6,270 bases of DNA. Source: Tannerella sp. (GTDB taxonomy: Bacteria > Bacteroidota > Bacteroidia > Bacteroidales > Tannerellaceae). Shown in pieces: positions 1 through 4,965 of the stretch (the first letter of the stretch is position 1; every line of letters starts with the position of its first letter). The notes under the pieces are model-generated. The model saw only the letters and a program-made list of their open reading frames with translations, made no database searches and was not told where the DNA came from. The position numbers and the translations under genes were made by a program. The stretch spans positions 1-6,270 of the forward strand of contig JAIRYY010000348.1 of NCBI GenBank assembly GCA_031267485.1. Reading direction: 5' to 3'.

Positions 1-96
1 GTTGCCAACAAACTCATTAAACAGGCGTTCAGCATGATTACTAACAACTGTGATTATGTGGATGATTATTGCGTTAAAAAATATACTCCCATTTAA
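1..96 (+). CDS. C-terminal fragment of a probable IS110-family transposase (5' end outside window)
   Basis: The frame is open from the first base and ends at a TAA at 94-96, giving 31 residues. The tail contains NKLIKQAFSMI followed by an aromatic/acidic end (YVDDY). That pattern resembles the C-termini of IS110/IS116-type transposases of Bacteroidetes, where an NKL-hydrophobic-F helix comes just before the stop; this is recalled, not searched. Elements of this family usually lack long terminal inverted repeats, so the element's end cannot be placed from the sequence. The codons are more AT-rich than those of the nqr genes, which fits foreign DNA. The frame has no functional link to the operon. 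It could instead be the end of an unrelated chromosomal gene, because 31 residues is little evidence. Confidence 0.45.
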   Translation, partial: VANKLIKQAFSMITNNCDYVDDYCVKKYTPI

Positions 97-136
97 TGTT
101 TTTTATGAATATTTATTTGGACAGGTACACAGTTCT

Positions 137-200
137 TTGCGAGCGTAGCGAAGCAATCCAGGCGCAGGCGACGACCCGGATTGCTTCAGTGCGTACGCGG
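137..200. repeat. Imperfect inverted repeat with GAAGCAATCC / GGATTGCTTC core
   Basis: The arms GAAGCAATCC (150-159) and GGATTGCTTC (178-187) are perfect 10-bp reverse complements around an 18-base GC-rich loop. Extending to 137-159 against 178-200 gives 16 matches in 23 positions, including GCG and CG blocks in the outer part. The left arm, TTGCGAGCGTAGCGAAGCAATCC read in two parts, resembles the TTGCGAG...GAAGCAATCC palindromic intergenic repeats scattered through many bacterial genomes (recalled, not searched). It sits between the transposase remnant and the operon. No T run follows it directly, so it is unlikely to be a standard terminator on its own. Confidence 0.6.
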
Positions 201-206
201 TGACGG

Positions 207-243
207 AGGAACAGGCACTTTGCACGGACAGAGTTCCTTTTTT
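207..243 (+). terminator. Weak terminator-like stem followed by a T run
   Basis: AGGAAC (207-212) can pair with GTTCCT (233-238), and Ts continue to 243. The 20-base loop holds a small inner GCA/TGC pairing. A stem followed by Ts is the form of a factor-independent terminator and would stop transcription coming from the transposase side before nqrA. The stem is short and the loop long, so this is tentative. Confidence 0.3.
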
Positions 244-299
244 GCAATATCCTGTATCTGTGCGAGTTTATCTGTCTTTTTCGGATATATAAACTTCTG

Positions 300-321
300 A
301 ATAAAGAATTTTTTCTTTATT
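300..321. promoter_or_regulatory. Perfect 9-bp AT-rich hairpin upstream of the nqrA promoter; possible operator
   Basis: AATAAAGAA (300-308) and TTCTTTATT (313-321) are exact reverse complements around a TTTT loop. The element ends 11 bases before the candidate -33 box, where an activator site or an A/T-rich upstream promoter element could lie. It could also be chance in an AT-rich stretch, or a weak stem in any read-through transcript. No known regulator motif was recognised. Confidence 0.35.
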
Positions 322-332
322 TCTTTGGCGAT

Positions 333-366
333 TTTGACGGGCGGATGAAAAAAATGTGTAATTTTG
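333..366 (+). promoter_or_regulatory. Candidate Bacteroidetes-type promoter for the nqr operon
   Basis: TAATTTTG (359-366) matches the Bacteroidetes -7 consensus TAnnTTTG at every fixed position. TTTG (333-336) lies 22 bases upstream and can serve as the -33 element. Spacing is at the long end of the accepted range. Transcription would begin near 371-374, leaving a leader of roughly 20 nt before the nqrA ATG at 391. This also argues against the in-frame TTG at 364, which lies inside the -7 box. It is the best match I found in the 5' region; a TATCTGTG at 255-262 has a mismatch and no properly spaced partner. Confidence 0.55.
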
Positions 367-390
367 CGCGACATTTTCAAAAACGGAAAC

Positions 391-1743
391 ATGACACAAG
401 TTATTAAAATCAGGAAAGGATTGGACATTAACCTCAAAGGCAAAGCTTTGACGGAAGACACTGTTTATGCCGGTAAATCCAAAAGTTACGCGATTATACC
501 CGGTCATTATACCGGTATAATGCCGAAGGCGCTTGTGCGCGAGGGCGATGCCGTCAGGATGGGCGCTCCGGTGATGTGCGACAAGATGCGGCCGGAAATA
601 AAATTCGTCTCGCCGGTTAACGGGACGGTTTCGGGCGTCAATCGCGGGGAAAAACGCAAGCTGATGAGCATTACGATAAAGCCGGACGAACAGATTGCCG
701 GCGAGCCAATTGAAATGCGGGATCTCTCCTCGTATGACGCCGGCGGTCTCAAGGCGCTTCTGCTCGAAACGGGTTTGTGGCCATACATAAGGCAGCGCCC
801 GTATGACCGCGTGGCCAATCCGTCGGACACGCCGCGCGACATCTTCGTGACGGCCTGCAACTCCGCTCCCCTGGCGCCGGATATGGAGTTTCTGGTGAAC
901 CCTGCGGACGGGTATCTGCAGACCGGTCTCGGCGTGCTTGCCCGACTGACCGGCGGGAAAGTCTACCTCGGCGTGAAAGCCGGTTCGCCGCTGACGGCGC
1001 TCAGCCGGGACGCCGAAACGGTGGAACTCGACGGCCCTCATCCGGCGGGGAATGTCGGCGTGCTGATAAACAGCGTCAGACCGGTCAACAAAGGCGAGGT
1101 CGTCTGGACGCTCAATGCGGCGGACGTTTATCTGATTGGGCGCATGTTAAAGGAAAAGACGTTCGATTTTTCCAAAGTGATTGCCCTGACGGGGCCTGAG
1201 TTTAAGAACCGCGGATACGCGCGGGTCATCTCCGGCTGCACGGTTGGCAGCGTGACAAAGGGAAACGCGGCGGAAGAACACGTCCGGCTGATAAGCGGCA
1301 ACGTGCTGACGGGGACGAAAGTCGCCCCGGATGATTATCTCGGCGCGTACGATTATCAGATAACCGCCATACCGGAGGGGGACGATGTCGACGAGTTCTT
1401 CGGATGGGCCATGCCCGGACTGGAGAAATACAGCATGAGCCGCTCCTACTTCAGCTGGATGCGCGGCGGCAAAAAGGAATACGTGCTGGATGCGCGCATA
1501 CGCGGCGGACGGCGGGCGATGATTATGTCGAACGAATACGACCGGGTATTCCCGCTTGACATCCTGCCCGAATACCTCCTGAAAGCAATCATTGCGTTCG
1601 ACATTGACAAAATGGAACGGCTCGGCATTTACGAGGTGGCGCCCGAAGATTTTGCGCTGTGCGAGTTTGTGGACACGTCGAAAATCGAACTGCAGAAAAT
1701 CGTCCGCAACGGGCTTGACCTGCTGTACAGGGAGATGAATTGA
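391..1743 (+). CDS. nqrA: Na+-translocating NADH:quinone oxidoreductase subunit A
   Basis: NqrA (450 aa) is the large peripheral, cytoplasmic-side subunit of Na+-NQR, related in fold to RnfC. It has no membrane segment and none is seen here. Family landmarks in order are the N-terminal IKIRKGLDI (5-13), SPVNGTVSGVNRGEKRK of the biotinyl-lipoyl-like domain (74-90), ETGLWPYIRQRP (126-137), DGPHPAGNVG (214-223), PVNKGEVVW (231-239), LISGNVLTGT (300-309) and FFGWAMPG (336-343). The late DFALCEFV (420-427) matches the C-terminal cysteine region of the family. Length fits the usual 440-450 aa. ATG 391 is chosen because homologues start a few residues before IKIRKG; the in-frame TTG at 364 lies in the putative promoter. 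No Shine-Dalgarno is present, only A-rich sequence. The stop lies 29 nt before the preferred nqrB start. Confidence 0.98.
   Translation: MTQVIKIRKGLDINLKGKALTEDTVYAGKSKSYAIIPGHYTGIMPKALVREGDAVRMGAPVMCDKMRPEIKFVSPVNGTVSGVNRGEKRKLMSITIKPDEQIAGEPIEMRDLSSYDAGGLKALLLETGLWPYIRQRPYDRVANPSDTPRDIFVTACNSAPLAPDMEFLVNPADGYLQTGLGVLARLTGGKVYLGVKAGSPLTALSRDAETVELDGPHPAGNVGVLINSVRPVNKGEVVWTLNAADVYLIGRMLKEKTFDFSKVIALTGPEFKNRGYARVISGCTVGSVTKGNAAEEHVRLISGNVLTGTKVAPDDYLGAYDYQITAIPEGDDVDEFFGWAMPGLEKYSMSRSYFSWMRGGKKEYVLDARIRGGRRAMIMSNEYDRVFPLDILPEYLLKAIIAFDIDKMERLGIYEVAPEDFALCEFVDTSKIELQKIVRNGLDLLYREMN
505..522. repeat. 18-bp perfect palindrome inside nqrA, with an adjacent half-copy
   Basis: CATTATACCGGTATAATG is its own reverse complement. 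The half-site ATTATACC occurs again just upstream at 493-500, so ATTATACC(C)GGT is also an imperfect tandem direct repeat with a 13-base period. It encodes part of the IIPGHYTGIMP stretch of NqrA (residues 35-45). The position is about 130 nt downstream of the inferred transcription start, compatible with an intragenic operator or an RNA hairpin, but no function is shown. Confidence 0.6.
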
Positions 1744-1772
1744 AACATAAATTTTTAAAACAGATATATATT

Positions 1773-2978
1773 GTGAAAGCGTTAAGGAAATATCTAAACA
1801 GAATTAAACCTGACTTTGAAGAGGGCGGCAAACTGTCGATGTTCCGGTCGTTTTTTGAAGGAGTCGAAACGTTCCTCTACGTTCCGAACGAAACTTCAAA
1901 ATCGGGGGTGCACATCCATGACAGTATCGATTCGAAGCGAACGATGTCGGTCGTCATTGTCGCCCTGATGCCCGCCCTGCTGTTCGGCATGTACAACACA
2001 GGCTATCAGCACAACCTGGCAACGGGCATCGACCCGGGCTTCTGGATGACTTTCGTTTACGGCCTGCTGGCCGTATTGCCTAAAATCGCCGTCTCCTATG
2101 CGGTCGGGTTAGGCATCGAATTTGTCGTTGCCCAGTGGAAAAAAGAAGAGATACAGGAAGGATTTCTCGTGTCGGGCATGTTAATCCCGATGATTGTGCC
2201 GGTCAACACGCCGCTGTGGATGATTGCCGTCGCAACCGCCTTTGCCGTGATTTTTGCAAAGGAAGTATTCGGCGGCACGGGCTACAATGTGTTCAACGTC
2301 GCCCTGGTGACGCGGGCGTTCCTGTTTTTTGCCTATCCGGCGGCCATGTCGGGCGATCAGGTGTTTGTCTGCACGGAGCCTGTTTTCGGAATCGGGGGAG
2401 CGCAGGTTGCGGATGCCTTTTCCGGAGCGACGCCCCTCGGACAGATTGGTATTGCGGGCAAGGAATTAATCGGCTCATTCCATCCGGTCGACGTACTGGG
2501 CAACCCGCTGACGACGTGGGACTATTTTATCGGACTGATACCCGGTTCCATTGGCGAGACCTCCGTCGCAGCCATCCTGCTGGGCGCTGCCGTCCTGCTG
2601 TTTACGGGCGTGGCAAGCTGGAAAACGATGCTGTCCGTCTTTGCCGGCGGCGCCGTCATGGCCGCCCTGTTCAATCTGGTCGGGACGACCGTTGTAATGA
2701 CCGTTTCTCCCGTTGACCACCTCTTCCTTGGAGGATTTACATTCGGCGCCGTCTTCATGGCAACCGACCCCGTCACTTCCGCCCGCACCGAAACGGGGAA
2801 ATACATCTACGGCCTGCTCGTCGGGGCTTTTGCCATTATCATCCGGGCGCTCAATCCGGGATACCCCGAAGGCATGATGCTCGCAATCCTGCTGATGAAT
2901 ACGTTCGCGCCGCTGATTGACTATTATGTTGTGGAAGGCAACATCAGGCGCCGCCTGAAAAGAGTTGCAGTAAAATAA
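1773..2978 (+). CDS. nqrB: Na+-translocating NADH:quinone oxidoreductase subunit B
   Basis: NqrB (401 aa from GTG 1773) is the main membrane subunit. It carries a covalent FMN and riboflavin, and forms much of the Na+ path and quinone site. About ten hydrophobic segments run from residue 57 to 386. The flavinylation motif DAFSGATPL has its acceptor Thr at 220 (family motif SGAT, Thr236 in Vibrio cholerae). Other landmarks are KEEIQEGFLVSG (124-135, with Glu129 near the family's functional Glu), AKEVFGGTGYNVFN (162-175), FMATDPVTSART (328-339), and C-terminal PLIDYYVVE (380-388) with Asp383, which aligns with an Asp implicated in Na+ transport. GTG 1773 gives the family-typical start MKALRKYL. 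A TTG at 1740, overlapping the nqrA stop by 4 nt, would add 11 residues encoded by AT-rich linker-like DNA. There is no Shine-Dalgarno. The gene is certain; the start is less so. Confidence 0.97.
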   Translation: MKALRKYLNRIKPDFEEGGKLSMFRSFFEGVETFLYVPNETSKSGVHIHDSIDSKRTMSVVIVALMPALLFGMYNTGYQHNLATGIDPGFWMTFVYGLLAVLPKIAVSYAVGLGIEFVVAQWKKEEIQEGFLVSGMLIPMIVPVNTPLWMIAVATAFAVIFAKEVFGGTGYNVFNVALVTRAFLFFAYPAAMSGDQVFVCTEPVFGIGGAQVADAFSGATPLGQIGIAGKELIGSFHPVDVLGNPLTTWDYFIGLIPGSIGETSVAAILLGAAVLLFTGVASWKTMLSVFAGGAVMAALFNLVGTTVVMTVSPVDHLFLGGFTFGAVFMATDPVTSARTETGKYIYGLLVGAFAIIIRALNPGYPEGMMLAILLMNTFAPLIDYYVVEGNIRRRLKRVAVK

Positions 2979-2987
2979 ATCGATAAC

Positions 2988-2998
2988 ACGTAAAAATT
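2988..2998 (+). promoter_or_regulatory. A-rich translation-initiation element before nqrC (ACGTAAAAA)
   Basis: ACGTAAAAA at 2988-2996 ends 2 nt before the nqrC ATG, and no Shine-Dalgarno lies in the 20-nt nqrB-nqrC gap. The same 9-mer occurs just before nqrF. Bacteroidetes start sites typically use an unstructured A-rich leader instead of anti-SD pairing, which fits. A dedicated role for the shared ACGT is inference. Confidence 0.4.
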
Positions 2999-3679
2999 AT
3001 GAACAGAGACAGTAATGCATACACGATAATATATGCTTCCGTGATGGTTGTGCTGGTGGCGGCGCTGCTGGCTTTCACGTCCGAATCGCTGAGGAGTTAC
3101 CAGAAGAAAAACGAGGCGAACGACAAGCGGCAGCAGATTCTGCGGTCGGTGAACGTGTCGGTGTCGGGCAGCGGCACGGAGGCGAAGTACAGTGAGTTGA
3201 TAAGGGAATCGTTCCTGGTGAACGACCGCGGCGAACGGGTTGACGGCGATGCATTCGCCACGGATGCAGCCAAAATGTTTTCGGAAAACGCGTACCCCGT
3301 TTTTGTGGCCGACGTCGACGGACAGCGGAAATATATCCTGGCCATGTCCGGCGCCGGGCTTTGGGGGGCGATATGGGGATATGTGTCCGTGGACGAAGAT
3401 AAAAATACGGTTTTCGGAACCGATTTCAGTCATCAGGGAGAAACGCCGGGACTGGGCGCGGAAATATCGACTGCCGCTTTCAGTTCCCGCTTTCAGGGCA
3501 AGCAGCTGTTCAAGAACGATGAATTTAAGAGCGTCGCAATCGTGAAGCCGGGCAAAACGGCGCCGGGTCAGGATTATGTGGACGGGATTTCAGGCGGGAC
3601 GATTACCAGCAATGGAGTTGACCGGATGATCCGGAACAGCCTGAAAAGTTATGTTGGGTTTTTAAACGCTAAAAATTAA
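2999..3679 (+). CDS. nqrC: Na+-translocating NADH:quinone oxidoreductase subunit C
   Basis: NqrC (226 aa) holds a covalently bound FMN and passes electrons from the NqrD/E iron-sulfur centre to NqrB. One N-terminal membrane anchor lies at about residues 8-26, followed by a soluble FMN-binding domain on the outer side of the membrane. Visible landmarks are AGLWGAIWGYVSVD (119-132), HQGETPGLGAEIS (145-157) and the flavinylation site DGISGGTITSNGV (195-207), with Thr201 as the predicted FMN acceptor (Thr225 in V. cholerae). The residue before that Thr is Gly, where many homologues have Ala. The FMN must be attached by an ApbE flavin transferase, which is not in this window. The protein is shorter than the V. 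cholerae subunit (about 257 aa), in line with my recollection of Bacteroidetes NqrC. ATG 2999 is the start that keeps the whole membrane anchor, 20 nt after nqrB. Confidence 0.97.
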   Translation: MNRDSNAYTIIYASVMVVLVAALLAFTSESLRSYQKKNEANDKRQQILRSVNVSVSGSGTEAKYSELIRESFLVNDRGERVDGDAFATDAAKMFSENAYPVFVADVDGQRKYILAMSGAGLWGAIWGYVSVDEDKNTVFGTDFSHQGETPGLGAEISTAAFSSRFQGKQLFKNDEFKSVAIVKPGKTAPGQDYVDGISGGTITSNGVDRMIRNSLKSYVGFLNAKN

Positions 3680-3685
3680 AGAACT

Positions 3686-4318
3686 ATGGGATTATTAACC
3701 GGAAAAAATAAAGAGATACTGTCAGGCCCGCTGAGCCGTAACAATCCGGTCATCATTCAGATGCTCGGCATCTGTTCGGCGCTGGCCGTGACCTCAAAAC
3801 TGGAGCCGGCTATCGTTATGGCGCTTTCCGTAACGGTTGTCGTGGCTTTTTCAAACGTAATCATATCACTGATCAGAAATTCCATTCCCAACCGGATACG
3901 CATCATCGTGCAGTTAGTCGTCGTGGCCGCGCTGGTGACGGTCGTGAGCGAAGTGCTGAAAGCCTTTGCCTACGACGTAAGCAAACAGCTGTCGGTGTTT
4001 ATCGGGCTGATCATCACCAACTGCATCCTGATGGGACGCCTGGAGGCTTTCGCCCTGGGCAACCGTCCGTGGCCGTCGTTCCTCGACGGTATCGGAAACG
4101 GGCTGGGATACGGCATCATACTCGTAATAATCGCTTTCTTTCGCGAACTGCTGGGGTCGGGCACGCTTTTCGGCTATCCGATCATACCGCAGGCCGCATA
4201 CGATGCCGGCTATGTCAATAACGGCCTGATGATCATGCCGCCGATGGCGCTGATATGCTGCGCCCTTATCATCTGGATACACCGTTCGAGAAATAAAGAT
4301 CTTCAGGAAGAAAAATAA
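3686..4318 (+). CDS. nqrD: Na+-translocating NADH:quinone oxidoreductase subunit D
   Basis: NqrD (210 aa) is an integral membrane subunit with six helices (about 20-36, 41-63, 73-95, 103-118, 138-156, 182-198). It pairs with NqrE as an inverted-topology half-channel, and the two together hold an iron-sulfur centre midway in the membrane. The ligand cysteines are visible as Cys30 in LGICSALAV and Cys113 in ITNCILMGRLEAF, matching Cys29 and Cys112 of V. cholerae. Asp134 in FLDGIGNGLGYG aligns with an Asp implicated in Na+ translocation. NNPVIIQMLG (19-28) and FFRELLGSGTLFG (151-163) are also typical. The length is normal. It starts 6 nt after the nqrC stop, the tightest junction in the operon, which suggests translational coupling. 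The homologue RnfE is excluded because all the neighbours are NQR-type. Confidence 0.97.
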   Translation: MGLLTGKNKEILSGPLSRNNPVIIQMLGICSALAVTSKLEPAIVMALSVTVVVAFSNVIISLIRNSIPNRIRIIVQLVVVAALVTVVSEVLKAFAYDVSKQLSVFIGLIITNCILMGRLEAFALGNRPWPSFLDGIGNGLGYGIILVIIAFFRELLGSGTLFGYPIIPQAAYDAGYVNNGLMIMPPMALICCALIIWIHRSRNKDLQEEK

Positions 4319-4333
4319 AAAAATCAACTAAGA

Positions 4334-4951
4334 ATGGAACAAATATTAAGCACATTCGTAAGGTCAATTTTCGTTGAAAACATGATTTTCGCATACTATC
4401 TGGGTATGTGTTCGTTTCTGGCCGTCTCGAAAAATGTAAAGACCGCGCTGGGACTGGGTATAGCGGTGACGTTCATCCTCGTCTGCACCCTGCCGATTAA
4501 TTACCTGCTGGAAAACTGTCTGCTGAAAGAGGGGGCGTTGAGCTGGCTCGGGGAACAGTACGCGGAAGTAAACCTGAGTTTCCTTTCGTTCATCATCTTC
4601 ATCGCGATCATAGCGTCGTTCACGCAGCTGGTTGAAATGGTCGTCGAAAAATTCCTCCCCTCCCTGTACGCGTCGCTGGGCATATTCCTGCCCCTGATAG
4701 CCGTGAACTGCGCCATCATGGGAGGCTCCCTGTTCATGCAGCAGAAAGCGTTCGTCAATGTGGGGGAAGCTACCGTCTACGGGCTTGGTTCGGGAATCGG
4801 CTGGCTGGTCGCTATCATGGGCATGGCTGCCGTCCGCGAAAAACTGGCGTATTCGAACATTCCGAAACCGCTGAGGGGGCTGGGTATCGCGTTTATCATA
4901 ACCGGCCTGATGGGTATCGGATTCATGTGTTTTTCAGGTCTTAATATCTAA
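4334..4951 (+). CDS. nqrE: Na+-translocating NADH:quinone oxidoreductase subunit E
   Basis: NqrE (205 aa) is the partner half-channel of NqrD, with six membrane helices (about 12-32, 37-59, 83-103, 113-132, 145-166, 182-203). Cys26 in YYLGMCSFLAVSKN and Cys126 in AVNCAIMGGSLF are the predicted ligands of the intramembrane iron-sulfur centre, matching Cys26 and Cys120 of V. cholerae. Glu101 in QLVEMVVEKFLPSLY aligns with a Glu implicated in Na+ transport. A hydrophilic loop between helices 2 and 3 (about 60-82, LLKEGALSWLGEQY) lies where the roughly 6 extra residues relative to V. cholerae probably fall. VREKLAYSNIPKPLRGLGIAFI (167-188), read as two adjoining blocks, is a strong family signature. 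The start lies 15 nt after nqrD, behind A-rich sequence with no Shine-Dalgarno. Confidence 0.97.
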   Translation: MEQILSTFVRSIFVENMIFAYYLGMCSFLAVSKNVKTALGLGIAVTFILVCTLPINYLLENCLLKEGALSWLGEQYAEVNLSFLSFIIFIAIIASFTQLVEMVVEKFLPSLYASLGIFLPLIAVNCAIMGGSLFMQQKAFVNVGEATVYGLGSGIGWLVAIMGMAAVREKLAYSNIPKPLRGLGIAFIITGLMGIGFMCFSGLNI

Positions 4952-4952
4952 A

Positions 4953-4965
4953 ACGTAAAAAAAAA
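4953..4965 (+). promoter_or_regulatory. A-rich initiation element with a ten-A run before nqrF (ACGTAAAAA...)
   Basis: ACGTAAAAA (4953-4961) runs into a tract of ten As (4957-4966), the last of which is the A of the nqrF ATG. It repeats the 9-mer found before nqrC. The 14-nt gap after nqrE has no Shine-Dalgarno, so this A tract is the likely ribosome-entry feature and supports ATG 4966 over the in-frame ATG at 4978. Confidence 0.45.

Noticed and set aside
364..390. N-terminal extension of NqrA from TTG 364
   Set aside because: The TTG is inside the -7 promoter box, and the added residues (MRDIFKNGN) do not resemble NqrA N-termini, which begin just before IKIRKG.
97..390. tRNA, riboswitch or CRISPR in the upstream region
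   Set aside because: There is no cloverleaf or TTCAA-type tRNA arm, no regularly spaced repeats, and no conserved aptamer core. The inverted repeats present are explained as separate features.
354..407. Small ATG frame (17 codons) overlapping the nqrA start, possible leader peptide
   Set aside because: Its ATG lies upstream of the -7 box and would not be transcribed from the inferred start. Its peptide (MCNFARHF...) shows no attenuator-type codon run.
268..1041. Long open frame on the - strand opposite nqrA and its upstream region
   Set aside because: It overlaps the nqrA start and promoter in antisense, has shadow-like composition and shows no family signature.
2135..2716. Open frame in +2 within nqrB
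   Set aside because: It is an out-of-frame translation of nqrB, rich in Arg/Gly/Cys, and is fully covered by a certain gene.
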